Translations under genes and position numbers: made by a program
Shown here: piece by piece, positions 7,827 to 14,909 of the stretch
How positions within the stretch are numbered: the stretch's first letter is position 1
How the letters are laid out: each line of letters begins with the position of its first letter
Source of the DNA: CAZOIA01 sp964579675
GTDB lineage: Bacteria; Planctomycetota; Phycisphaerae; UBA1845; PWPN01
Length of the DNA stretch: 24,547 nucleotides
Assembly (NCBI GenBank): GCA_964579675.1
Contig: CAZOIA010000077.1
Span: forward strand, 1 to 24,547
Direction: 5' to 3'
Notes under the pieces: generated by a model
What the model was told of the DNA's origin: nothing
Seen by the model: only the letters and a program-made list of their open reading frames with translations
Databases searched by the model: none

Positions 7827-9149
7827 TCAAACGTTCTGAACCCGCGATCGGTCAACGGGCGAGACCTCGAAACCGACGATCGGATTGTTGAACAGGCAAT
7901 GAACCGCCCTGGTCGGGCAGATCGCCGAGAACGCGGCCACGTTGTGGGCCCAACACTGGATCACGTGGTTCAAAGGATGTGTGCCTTCGCCTATTCCCAG
8001 GGTGATCGTGTACTTGCCGGGTTGGATTTCCGGCCATTTGAATTCGAGCCGGACCAGATACCGGCCGGGAGAATGCAGGGCGACGAGACCGTCCCGGAGG
8101 CTGCACGTGGTTTCGCCGAATATGGCGTTGCCCAGACGATCATTGATCATGTATCCGAAGATGACATGCCGCTTGGGCACCACGGAATTAACAACCATGC
8201 GTGCGACGACAAGATCACCGGCCCGGACCGTCGATACCGCAGCGCCCCGGGCTCCCGCGATCGCCACGCGCTCGATCCTGGTCTCGCCGGCTCCCCCGGT
8301 GCGCTCGTCCTTGACCTCGATCCACGAAAGGCCCGGCACGACCTTCTCGGGCGCCGGGCCCGCCGCGCGACCGACCACCGGGGGCCCGACCCGGAACTCC
8401 TCGTTATGAACTAGTTTCGTGTAATACTCGACCGCTTCGAGCGGAGGCGCATCCAGCAGAAGCCGACCCCGGTCGAGCACCAGCACGCGGTCAGCCAGCG
8501 TTGTAACCGCCTGCATGTCGTGCGTGACCAGCAGCTTGGTGGCGCCGGCCATCTGTTTCTGCATGTGTCGCGCGCACTTCTGCTGGAAGAAAATGTCTCC
8601 AACCGCCAGGGCCTCATCAACGACCAGGATTTCCGGCTTCACGCTCACCGCCACCGCGAACGCCAGCCTCACGTACATGCCGCTGGAGTAGGTCTTGACC
8701 GGTTGATCGATGAACTCACCGATGTCGGCAAACGCCGCAATGTCATCGAATCGTCTCTCCATATCCTCATGGGGAATCCCGAGGATGGAGCCGTTCATGT
8801 ACACGTTCTCCCGGCCCGTGAAATCGGGACTGAACCCGCTGCCAAGCTCCAACAGCGCCGCCACCCGTCCATTGACCCGGGCCTCGCCCTCGGCCGGCGT
8901 CAGGGTTCCCGCGATAATCTGAAGGAGGGTGCTCTTGCCCGAGCCGTTGCGGCCAATGATACCCAGTGTCTCTCCCCGCCGGACCTCGAAGCACACGCCA
9001 CGAAGAGCCCAGAACTCTTTGAAGAACTGCCGGCGCCCGCGCCAGAGGGCCTGCTTCAGGCGGTCCTGAGGCCTGGGGTAAATGTGGTAACACTTGCCGA
9101 GGTTGTGGACGGCAACGGCTACGTCGGGCTGGACCGGATCAGACGACAT
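7827..9149 (-). CDS. wzt: ABC transporter ATP-binding protein of polysaccharide export, Wzt type with C-terminal domain
   Basis: The protein is 440 residues. The nucleotide-binding domain has Walker A GRNGSGKST (66-74), a Q-loop region LLELGSGFSPDFTGRENV typical of O-antigen and teichoic-acid exporters, ABC signature SSGMYVRLAFA (about 155-165), Walker B ILVVDEA (174-180) and the H-loop VTHD with H210. Residues about 255-435 form an extra beta-rich domain (FGYMINDRLGNAIFG, GRYLVRLEFKWPEIQPGKYTITLGIGEG) that matches the Wzt C-terminal domain, which in E. coli O8/O9a recognises the modified end of the glycan. It powers export with the permease encoded just upstream. The ATG at 9147-9149 overlaps the permease stop (9139-9141) by 11 bases; a TTG two codons earlier is less likely. 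The symbol is by family, not by orthology to a named strain. Confidence 0.93.
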   Translation of the reverse strand: MSSDPVQPDVAVAVHNLGKCYHIYPRPQDRLKQALWRGRRQFFKEFWALRGVCFEVRRGETLGIIGRNGSGKSTLLQIIAGTLTPAEGEARVNGRVAALLELGSGFSPDFTGRENVYMNGSILGIPHEDMERRFDDIAAFADIGEFIDQPVKTYSSGMYVRLAFAVAVSVKPEILVVDEALAVGDIFFQQKCARHMQKQMAGATKLLVTHDMQAVTTLADRVLVLDRGRLLLDAPPLEAVEYYTKLVHNEEFRVGPPVVGRAAGPAPEKVVPGLSWIEVKDERTGGAGETRIERVAIAGARGAAVSTVRAGDLVVARMVVNSVVPKRHVIFGYMINDRLGNAIFGETTCSLRDGLVALHSPGRYLVRLEFKWPEIQPGKYTITLGIGEGTHPLNHVIQCWAHNVAAFSAICPTRAVHCLFNNPIVGFEVSPVDRSRVQNV

Positions 9150-10005
9150 CCGCAAACGCTCGCTTGCTCTTCATGAAGAACGCGTAACCGAGCACCGCCA
9201 GCACCGCCGATCCCGCCGTCGCACCGGCCCACCAGTACCAGTCCGGCGGCTCTCCCCTCATCAGGACCCGACGAACGTCCTCGATCGCATGCGCCAATGG
9301 ATTAATCGCAAGGGGCCAGCGGAACCGCTCAGGAATCCTGTCAATGCTGTAGAAAATCGGAGTGACGAAGAACAGCATCTGCGTGGCGAGCGCGACGGCA
9401 TGGCCGACGTCCCGCACGAATACCCCGACCGACGCGAGGACCCACGATACACCCAGTGTGGTCAGGCAGACCGGCACCAGCACCACGGGGAAATAAACGG
9501 CCGACAAGTCGAGCCAGGTACGCGCGATCAGTCCCCAGCCGACGAGCCACGCGCCGTACCCGATCAGCATGTTGATCAACCCGCTGATCAGCGCCGAAAC
9601 GATCAGCACCTCCAGCGGAAACACCACTTTCTTTACGTAATTGGGATTGCCCGCGATCATCGTCGGCGCCCGGTTCACTACCTCCGCGAACCAACCGTAC
9701 AGCAGCATCCCGCAGAACAGGGTCAGGGCGAACTCCCCGCGGGTTTCGCCCGGGTCGTCGCCCCACCGGATGCTCAAGACGACGGTAAACACGAAGGTGT
9801 AAATCGCCAGGAGGCACAGCGGCGTCAGGACGGCCCAGAGCAACCCCAGGCGACTCGTTCTGTACCGGCCCTCGATGTCGCGCTTGGCGAGCTGCCAGGT
9901 CAGCTCCCGGTGGGACCAGAGATTACGCATCATGGTCACCGGGTTGAGAAACGTCGCCAAAGGCCGCGGCTTACTGCTGTGTACTGCGTGCTCTATTGCC
10001 TGCAT
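9139..10005 (-). CDS. wzm: ABC-2 type permease of polysaccharide export, Wzm type
   Basis: The 288-residue protein begins with a cytoplasmic segment containing LAKRDIEGRYRTSRLGLLWAVLTP (about 39-62), the conserved N-terminal element of ABC-2 polysaccharide permeases. Hydrophobic segments follow at about 56-80, 98-112, 133-158, 171-195, 203-222 and 261-277, giving about six membrane helices. FFVTPIFYSIDRIPERFRWPLAINPLAHAIEDVRRVL is the typical C-terminal loop of the family (position about 215-251). It forms the inner-membrane channel for a lipid-linked glycan together with Wzt. The gene starts 31 bases after the glycosyltransferase stop and overlaps wzt by 11 bases, as is usual for a Wzm/Wzt pair. 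The charged C-terminus MKSKRAFADVV also fits. The cargo (O-antigen, capsule or other surface glycan) cannot be told from the sequence. Confidence 0.93.
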   Translation of the reverse strand: MQAIEHAVHSSKPRPLATFLNPVTMMRNLWSHRELTWQLAKRDIEGRYRTSRLGLLWAVLTPLCLLAIYTFVFTVVLSIRWGDDPGETRGEFALTLFCGMLLYGWFAEVVNRAPTMIAGNPNYVKKVVFPLEVLIVSALISGLINMLIGYGAWLVGWGLIARTWLDLSAVYFPVVLVPVCLTTLGVSWVLASVGVFVRDVGHAVALATQMLFFVTPIFYSIDRIPERFRWPLAINPLAHAIEDVRRVLMRGEPPDWYWWAGATAGSAVLAVLGYAFFMKSKRAFADVV

Positions 10006-10036
10006 GTTCGTGCCGCCGTCGATTGGGCGGACGATT

Positions 10037-11335
10037 TCACCGGCCCCCGGGCCGGGCCAGGGCCGCCCGATAGACTACCTCAGTCGCGTCCGTCATCTCC
10101 TCGATCGTGTGCACCCTCGCTTGCCGGGCCGCATCTGGATGCTCGCGAACGTAGTCGAGCGCCCGCGCGAGTGCCTCCACCGAGCCGGGCGGGAACAACA
10201 ACCGGCGGTTCCCAATCTGCTCCGCCACGCCGGCAACGTTGCTGGCGACGACCGGAACCCCCGCCGCATGCGCTTCCAACACAATGAAAGGGAGATTCTC
10301 GGGCCAGAGGCTTGTCATCGCCAGGATGTCCAGGCTGCGAAGAAAGACCACCATCTCGTCGCGGGAAAGCTGACCGGCAAACTCGACGTTCAATCCCTGC
10401 GATGCGCCTTTCAGCACTCTGAGATAAGCGGGATCGCCGGGTGGACCAGCCAGCCGGACCCGGCAACGGTTCCAACCCATTTCCCTCACCGCTGCGAGCA
10501 ACAAGTGCGGCCCCTTGTGCGGCAGTATCGCCCCCGCATAACCGATCGTCAACGCCTCGGGGGGCTTGGCGCGTGCCGCCGGCCGGCGCCGATTCTCGAA
10601 CCATCTGCCCGGCAAACCGTACGGCACCATTTTCCACCGGTCATGAGAAAGGTGCGGTTGAATCACCTCGCGCGTCGCGCCGGAGGGGAAGATCACCTGG
10701 TCCGCCGCGTCGAGATGACCGACAAGGATGGACCGCCGGCGCATCCATCGAACCATGTCCGCCGGGGACATCCCTCGCATCGCCGCCCGGGCGAAGTAGA
10801 GAGACAACGCCAGCGGCGACAGTGCCCGGGGAAGACGACCCAGCCACCGCACGCCTGCCCGGGCGTGGTCGGCGGCAATGCATTGGATGCACCCGCTCCA
10901 GCCGGGCGTCGCATCGCAAACCACTCCGCCGGGCCGCAACAGCGTCGCCTTCGGGCAGACCCACCAGAAGTCCATCGTGGTCACGACAAGGGGGATGCCG
11001 AGCCGCCCGCAAGCGCCCATCACCGCCACGCCCACGTGGGCGGGGTTCGCGACGTGAACCAGGTCGGGCCGGTACTGCTTCAGCCACGCTTCAATCCGCC
11101 TGGCACTACCCCCCACCACGGTCATCCAACCCCGCGCCGGGAGAGCGAGGATCTGCCGCCCCTCGTCCACCGGTGCCCCGAGGGGACGCGGGCGATCGAC
11201 TTGAAGCGGGTCGCCGGCCAGGACCACCACCTCGTGTCCCCGCTGCCGAAGACACTCACTCAGCATGCTGATGTATCGTTCGGTGCCCTGCGTGTAGGAC
11301 CGTCCGAACTGCATGGTGACGAATAGGATCCTCAT
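10037..11335 (-). CDS. GT4-family glycosyltransferase with a four-cysteine insert
   Basis: Starting at the ATG 11333-11335 the protein has 432 residues and begins MRILFVTMQFGRSYTQGTERY, a normal GT-B start. The frame stays open to 11488, but those 51 residues look unlike a protein start. Later marks are IGYAGAILPHKGPHLLL (264-280), the DILAMTSLWPENLPFIVLE region with the E-x7-E pair E346/E354, and AAGVPVVASNVAGVAEQI. The enzyme transfers a sugar from a nucleotide donor with retention of configuration. Residues 127-152 contain CP..C.......C..C, a cysteine group seen in some GT4 enzymes and possibly a metal site. It is the first recognised gene of the operon, 31 bases before wzm. Only weak ribosome-binding sequence (GGATCGG) precedes the start. 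It probably adds an early or repeating sugar of the exported glycan; the sugar is unknown. Confidence 0.9.
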   Translation of the reverse strand: MRILFVTMQFGRSYTQGTERYISMLSECLRQRGHEVVVLAGDPLQVDRPRPLGAPVDEGRQILALPARGWMTVVGGSARRIEAWLKQYRPDLVHVANPAHVGVAVMGACGRLGIPLVVTTMDFWWVCPKATLLRPGGVVCDATPGWSGCIQCIAADHARAGVRWLGRLPRALSPLALSLYFARAAMRGMSPADMVRWMRRRSILVGHLDAADQVIFPSGATREVIQPHLSHDRWKMVPYGLPGRWFENRRRPAARAKPPEALTIGYAGAILPHKGPHLLLAAVREMGWNRCRVRLAGPPGDPAYLRVLKGASQGLNVEFAGQLSRDEMVVFLRSLDILAMTSLWPENLPFIVLEAHAAGVPVVASNVAGVAEQIGNRRLLFPPGSVEALARALDYVREHPDAARQARVHTIEEMTDATEVVYRAALARPGGR

Positions 11336-11423
11336 ACCGATCCCGCTCAAACCGTGCTCCCCGTTGGCTTGTCTCTCGTGAGAAAAGGAGCAGCGGCCGG
11401 ACAAGAAACTTGCGCGATGCGCA

Positions 11424-11714
11424 TTATCCCGCCGCAAGTATCCGATCGATCCGCCGGGAGATGTCAGCGAGATCGCCCGAGCCCTCAAACGTCAATGGCC
11501 CGGCTCCCAGCCATTGATGCCTCTGGTCATCACCCCTGCATCTCGTGCTCACTGGCCACGTCGCGCCCCTCACCGGCAGTGTCTCGTTGCTGCAGTCCGC
11601 CACCGCCGGGGCCCGAAACCGCGAGGCGGCCAGTATGACGTCTTCGCGGTTCCGTGGCAACGCCCGCCCCAGCCATATTGACAGAACCGCCATCAGGCCC
11701 CACAATAAGCGCAT
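11424..11714 (-). CDS. Doubtful short ORF, possible small secreted protein or gene remnant
   Basis: This 96-residue frame starts MRLLWGLMAVLSIWLGRALP, which looks like a short signal sequence or membrane anchor, and ends GSGDLADISRRIDRILAAG with a TAA stop. AAAAGG touches the ATG at 11712-11714. I recognise no family. It lies in the gap between the tRNA and the glycosyltransferase, in the direction of the operon, and stops 88 bases before the next start. The frame continues upstream to 11819, so start choice is free. High GC makes chance frames of this length common; a decayed gene is equally possible. Confidence 0.25.
   Translation of the reverse strand: MRLLWGLMAVLSIWLGRALPRNREDVILAASRFRAPAVADCSNETLPVRGATWPVSTRCRGDDQRHQWLGAGPLTFEGSGDLADISRRIDRILAAG
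11678..11706 (+). promoter_or_regulatory. Candidate sigma-70-type promoter upstream of tRNA-Gln
   Basis: TTGACA at 11678-11683 is a perfect -35 box. After 17 bases comes CACAAT (11701-11706), four of six matches to TATAAT. Transcription would begin near 11713, about 108 bases before the tRNA, so a 5' leader would need to be processed. No nearer promoter is visible. Confidence 0.35.
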
Positions 11715-11820
11715 CCTTTTCCCGCGGGGGTGGTCTGCGTGGCGTGTGCCTGGCGCGCCGCCACCGCAGAAGTCCCCGGCGCGAGGGGCCGCCGGCCGCC
11801 GACACGGGAACATTGACAAT

Positions 11821-11893
11821 TGGGCCGTGGTGCAATCGGTAGCACGTCTGACTCTGGATCAGAAGGTTCTAGGTTCGAGTCCTAGCGGCCCAG
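11821..11893 (+). tRNA. tRNA-Gln (anticodon CTG)
   Basis: A complete 73-base cloverleaf can be drawn. The acceptor stem is TGGGCCG with CGGCCCA and discriminator G. The D stem is GTGC/GCAC with loop AATCGGTA. The anticodon stem is TCTGA/TCAGA with loop CTCTGGA, giving anticodon CTG that reads CAG (glutamine). The variable loop is AGGTT, and the T arm is CTAGG/CCTAG with loop TTCGAGT. All stems pair perfectly. CCA is not encoded. A run of five T (11900-11904) follows after six bases, without its own hairpin. The U1-A72 end is typical of bacterial tRNA-Gln. Confidence 0.97.
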
Positions 11894-11940
11894 GTAGCGT
11901 TTTTACTTCTATGGGGTTCTTTAACAGTTACCGGATCGTT

Positions 11941-11967
11941 GCCGGCAGATACCAAGGCGCTGCCGGC
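11941..11967 (+). other. Stem-loop downstream of tRNA-Gln
   Basis: GCCGGCAG and CTGCCGGC form a perfect eight-base-pair stem around an 11-base loop, about 48 bases after the tRNA. No T-run follows it, so it is not a standard terminator. The second arm runs directly into the 9-base tandem repeat GGCAGTGCA. Confidence 0.4.
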
Positions 11968-12147
11968 AGTGCAGGCAGTGCAAGGACTTACGGGCGAGTG
12001 TCCCTTACCAGCCCAGGTGTCGTTTTCACTCCCCTTGATGCCAATCGTACCGCACATCGGCCCTGGCGATACCGCCAGGTTCGGCAACAACCGGATCATG
12101 AACGGGCCGTTGGAATCTCTCGCAGCCCTCCAGGAAATGTCAAGGTC

Positions 12148-12175
12148 CTGACTTTGGGCAACGACAAGGTATACT
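12148..12175 (+). promoter_or_regulatory. Candidate promoter of the CBM9-like lipoprotein gene
   Basis: CTGACT (12148-12153, four of six matches to TTGACA) is followed after 16 bases by TATACT (12170-12175, five of six matches to TATAAT). Transcription would begin near 12182 and give a leader of about 50 bases before the ATG at 12235. GGAAGGG lies just before that ATG as a ribosome-binding site. Confidence 0.4.
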
Positions 12176-12234
12176 GCCCCGGGCGGACGGTTGCCCCGAG
12201 ACGGGGGCCGGTGCGTGCCTGATTTGCGGAAGGG

Positions 12235-13008
12235 ATGACCGTTATGACGACGAAACTGCCGATGCCAACCATGTTTGCGTGCGTCTTGCTGGCCGGGATC
12301 GCTGGTTGCGCATCGCCAGGCAAGACCGGCCACGAGGATGGAGCGATGACGTACCGCGTAAATCGCCTGACGAAGCGGATGGTGATTGACGGGAACTGGG
12401 ACAAGGACGTCTGGCGGGCGGTCGAGCCGGTCGCGTTGACGCACTTCATGGGTGATCGGCCGAAACACTTCCCCAAGGTCGAGGCCAAGCTGCTGTATGA
12501 TGAACGGGCCCTCTACGTCATCTTCCGCGTCCGGGATCAATATGTCCGGGCAACTGCCCGCAACCACCAGGACCCCGTATGCCGTGACAGTTGCGTGGAG
12601 TTCTTCTTCGTGCCGGGCACTGATCCGGCGGTGGGGTACTTCAATCTGGAAATGAACTGCGGCGGCACGATGCTGTTCCATTTCCAGGTCATTCCCCGGA
12701 AGGATTCCGTTGCCGTCGAATGTGGAGATCTGGAGCGGATCGAGGTCGCACACACCATGCCCAGGACCGTCGATCCGGAGATAACCGAGCCAACGACCTG
12801 GACGGTAGAGTACCGCTTGCCCGTGGACATACTGGCCAGGTATTGTCCGGCGGCGGTGAAGCCCGCGCCCGGGGTCACGTGGCGGGCCAACTTCTACAAA
12901 TGCGCCGACGCCGCCTCGCACCCGCACTGGCTGACGTGGTCGATCGTCGAGAATCCCCAGCCGGATTTCCACCTGCCGAAGTTCTTCGGGACGCTTGTGT
13001 TCAAATGA
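12235..13008 (+). CDS. Lipoprotein with a CBM9-like (DOMON-type) carbohydrate-binding domain
   Basis: The 257-residue protein starts with a short charged segment and a hydrophobic stretch ending in LAGIAGC, a lipobox with C25 as the likely lipidated residue. Most of the rest is one CBM9-like domain: VIDGNWDKDVWRAVEPV (51-67), LLYDERALYVIFRVRDQYV (87-105), DSCVEFFFVPG (119-129), FNLEMNCGGTMLFHF, WTVEYRLPVDIL (190-201) and the closing HLPKFFGTLVF. This layout matches the family 9-like carbohydrate-binding proteins abundant in Planctomycetota and Bacteroidota, where they occur alone or fused to hydrolases. It would sit on a membrane and bind a sugar or glycan; the ligand is unknown. AAGGG adjoins the ATG at 12235; an ATG three codons later is also possible. 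Its stop abuts the stop of the convergent GxGYxYP gene with no base between. Confidence 0.9.
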   Translation: MTVMTTKLPMPTMFACVLLAGIAGCASPGKTGHEDGAMTYRVNRLTKRMVIDGNWDKDVWRAVEPVALTHFMGDRPKHFPKVEAKLLYDERALYVIFRVRDQYVRATARNHQDPVCRDSCVEFFFVPGTDPAVGYFNLEMNCGGTMLFHFQVIPRKDSVAVECGDLERIEVAHTMPRTVDPEITEPTTWTVEYRLPVDILARYCPAAVKPAPGVTWRANFYKCADAASHPHWLTWSIVENPQPDFHLPKFFGTLVFK

Positions 13009-14688
13009 TCAGGAGTCCTCTATCACGTTCACGCCGATGCGGGTCTGACGATCACGGCCCATGGGCTTGTTGATTCGATCGGGGTACTTCTTGGCGTACT
13101 GCCCGGCGGCCCAGGCCATCTCTTCCAGGGTGACGACCTTGTACTCCCGCTGGCCCAGGATTTCCGCGACCTTGACGTAGTCGGCGGGGCAGAAGCCTCC
13201 TTGAGCCGCCTGGTTGTCCGCGGCGTCCGGGACCGCGAAGACGGTGAGGAAAGCCGGCTTGCAGATGGTGGTCGCGGCGGCCTTGATGATGGCCTCGGCC
13301 ATGTCCTCGGCGGTCTTCTCGCTCGGGAAGTAGTGCAACCCGCCGTAACGCAGGATGACCGGCGTGCCGGCCTCGGTCATCTTGACCTGCCCGGGGCCGC
13401 AGGGCAGCACGAACGCCTCGGTATGGGGGCTCAACTGAGCGTAGCGCTCATAGACGGGCCGCGAGAAATGGATCCAGCAGTCCATGACCTGCAGGTCGGC
13501 TCTGGCCATGTGCTCGTCCGTCTCGCGGAAGAAGCCATCGGGCTCAGGCATCCAGTTGGGATAGGTGTAGCCCGCGCCGCTGCACCCGCAGTAGAAGTAG
13601 TCGTTCTCGGTCATCGTATCGTAGTAGTACTCAGCCATGGCTGGCGCGACGTCGAGCATCCGCGGCTGAAAGCCCCAGTTGATGGGCACCCGGCCGCGCT
13701 GCTCGTCGTGCCACGCCCCGCCCTGAAAGGCCAGGTGTATCTTCAGCGCGTCGCCCTCGGTGGTCATGAACGCAACGTAGTACTTGTCCTCTTCGAGAAC
13801 GAGCTTCGATTTGTCCACGTGCGACTTCTGGCGGAATGCCTGCCGCTCGACCGGGACCCTGGCATGGAAGCTCAGGTTCGGCGCCTCGGCACACATGATG
13901 TAATTGCTGTTCATGGAGGCCATCTCGCAGTAGCGGTCCTCGGGCTCGCCCCAGCCGTAGACGCCGCAGTTGGGACCGGCCGCGCTGTGGATCTTCCAGA
14001 TCCGCTTGTTGTCCTCGGCGTATTTGTTGACCGTGCTGCACCGGAAGATGAAGGCCTTGCGGGATATCGAAAGATCAAGGGTGTGGATTGACATGCCGGT
14101 CCAGAGGTTGTCCACGCTGTGGATCATTCCCGCCCGGCAGCGGGGCATGAGCTCGTCGATCGCGTAGTCCAACGGTGCAAACTCGTCGCTCCACCGCCCG
14201 ACGAGGTTGTGGACCGTCTTGAGGTCGGGGTATGTGGAGATGAGCTTCTCGGCCACGTCGGGCTTGACCGGGAGCAGATCCTCCAGGCCCGCCAGCGTGC
14301 AGGCCACGTACAGGGATTGCTCGATGCGGGGGTCGTGGATAACCAGCCCCTTGAAGTCGGCCCGGAATCGGTCGATCACGTCGAACATGTCGGTTAAGGT
14401 CTCGAACCGCATGCCCTTTCTCCGGACGTAGTAGTCGCGCCAGACAGTGTCGGCGGGCTTGAAGTTCCAGAACTGGGTGTCGTACATGAGCCGGGGCCCC
14501 TTGCGGTTGACCAACCCTTGGAGGGCGTACATCGTCACCTGGTTCTTCCAGCCGTTGTCCTCCAGCGCCAGGTGCCCCTTGGCCGGCTCGGGCTGGCCCT
14601 CCTTGTAAGAGGTCACCCGTCCGCCGGTGATGCCGGGGTCGATGAGCGAATCGAGATTGAACCACACTGCTTCTGTTGGGTTGGCCAC
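13009..14688 (-). CDS. GxGYxYP-family putative glycoside hydrolase
   Basis: The 559-residue protein carries the family signature GAGYTYP at about 371-377 within GCSGAGYTYPNW. Other family-like parts are the N-terminal WKNQVTMYALQGLVNRKGPRLMYD (47-70), MTTEGDALKIHL (308-319) and GRVPINWGFQPRMLDVAPAM (332-351). The GxGYxYP family, with its own N-terminal domain, is classed as putative glycoside hydrolases; activity is unproven. The start is a GTG (14686-14688) preceded by AAGGA. An in-frame TAG about 37 bases upstream leaves no room for a longer N-terminus, so there is no signal peptide, although many relatives seem to be secreted. It may be cytoplasmic, or its signal may have been lost. It converges on the CBM9-like lipoprotein gene and follows a second carbohydrate-active gene on the same strand after 221 bases, which supports a role in glycan breakdown. 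Confidence 0.9.
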   Translation of the reverse strand: MANPTEAVWFNLDSLIDPGITGGRVTSYKEGQPEPAKGHLALEDNGWKNQVTMYALQGLVNRKGPRLMYDTQFWNFKPADTVWRDYYVRRKGMRFETLTDMFDVIDRFRADFKGLVIHDPRIEQSLYVACTLAGLEDLLPVKPDVAEKLISTYPDLKTVHNLVGRWSDEFAPLDYAIDELMPRCRAGMIHSVDNLWTGMSIHTLDLSISRKAFIFRCSTVNKYAEDNKRIWKIHSAAGPNCGVYGWGEPEDRYCEMASMNSNYIMCAEAPNLSFHARVPVERQAFRQKSHVDKSKLVLEEDKYYVAFMTTEGDALKIHLAFQGGAWHDEQRGRVPINWGFQPRMLDVAPAMAEYYYDTMTENDYFYCGCSGAGYTYPNWMPEPDGFFRETDEHMARADLQVMDCWIHFSRPVYERYAQLSPHTEAFVLPCGPGQVKMTEAGTPVILRYGGLHYFPSEKTAEDMAEAIIKAAATTICKPAFLTVFAVPDAADNQAAQGGFCPADYVKVAEILGQREYKVVTLEEMAWAAGQYAKKYPDRINKPMGRDRQTRIGVNVIEDS

Positions 14689-14734
14689 GGTCGGATCGTC
14701 CTTGCGTGGAAATTCGGATTTCCCCTACGAACAG

Positions 14735-14755
14735 GGCCCGGCACCGTGCCGGGCC
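14735..14755. repeat. Perfect 10-base-pair GC-rich palindrome
   Basis: GGCCCGGCAC and GTGCCGGGCC flank a single C, in the gap between the GxGYxYP gene and the 1010-residue gene. As RNA it would form a strong hairpin on either strand. No T-run follows on either side. It could stabilise or attenuate the transcript or be a copy of a dispersed intergenic palindrome; genome-wide copy number is unknown. Confidence 0.55.
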
Positions 14756-14850
14756 TCATGGGCTGGCATTCTCCGGGCCGAGCGCCTGGTTTGCAAGGCT
14801 GACTCGCTCGAACCGACCCGTTCTATTGAGCAGGCAACCCCAACTCCAGG

Positions 14851-14878
14851 GAGCCGCGCGGGCTGAAGCCCGCGGCTC
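14851..14878. repeat. GC-rich inverted repeat (GAGCCGCG...GCGGCTC), REP-like
   Basis: GAGCCGCGCGGGCT pairs with AGCCCGCGGCTC around a GA centre, with a two-base bulge in the first arm. It lies 31 bases beyond the stop of the 1010-residue gene. On the minus strand no U-run follows the hairpin, so a classical terminator is not supported. Palindromes of the form GCCGCGGGCTnnAGCCCGCGGC recur between genes in many Planctomycetota genomes as I recall them; copy number here cannot be checked. Confidence 0.55.
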
Positions 14879-14909
14879 GTTGTTGTCGAGATCGGTCAGT
14901 CGGAGGAAA

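Larger units (their letters stand above)
11336..11820. other. Gene-poor region between the polysaccharide operon and tRNA-Gln
   Basis: These 485 bases contain no convincing gene. They should hold the operon promoter on the minus strand, but I find no clear -35/-10 pair there. On the plus strand there is a good TTGACA box (11678-11683). GC-rich self-complementary sequence (GGCCGCCGGCCGCC type) lies near 11785-11800. The only candidate gene is the doubtful minus-strand frame 11424-11714. Confidence 0.6.
11894..12234. other. Intergenic region between tRNA-Gln and the CBM9-like lipoprotein gene
   Basis: These 341 bases hold no gene I can support. Visible are a T-run just after the tRNA, a stem-loop at 11941-11967, a perfect tandem of the 9-mer GGCAGTGCA (11965-11982), and a possible promoter for the lipoprotein gene at 12148-12175. 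Long antisense frames across this stretch run through the tRNA and are not credible. Confidence 0.6.

Noticed and set aside
11336..11488. N-terminal extension of the first glycosyltransferase frame
   Set aside because: MRILFVTMQFGRSYTQG at 11335 is a standard GT4 start; the 51 codons before it carry no recognisable sequence.
11813..11818. TTGACA three bases before tRNA-Gln
   Set aside because: It is too near the tRNA to be its -35 box and has no matching -10 inside the tRNA.
11821..11893. tRNA-Gln as an integration site for a genomic island
   Set aside because: No integrase gene and no second copy of the tRNA 3' end is visible in the window.
11545..12222. A plus-strand frame of 225 residues over tRNA-Gln
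   Set aside because: It covers the whole tRNA; no family signal.
11869..12972. A 367-residue minus-strand open frame across tRNA-Gln and the lipoprotein gene
   Set aside because: It runs through the 3' half of a perfect tRNA and opposite a gene with clear lipobox and CBM9-like motifs. Its sequence resembles no family and is a GC-driven shadow.
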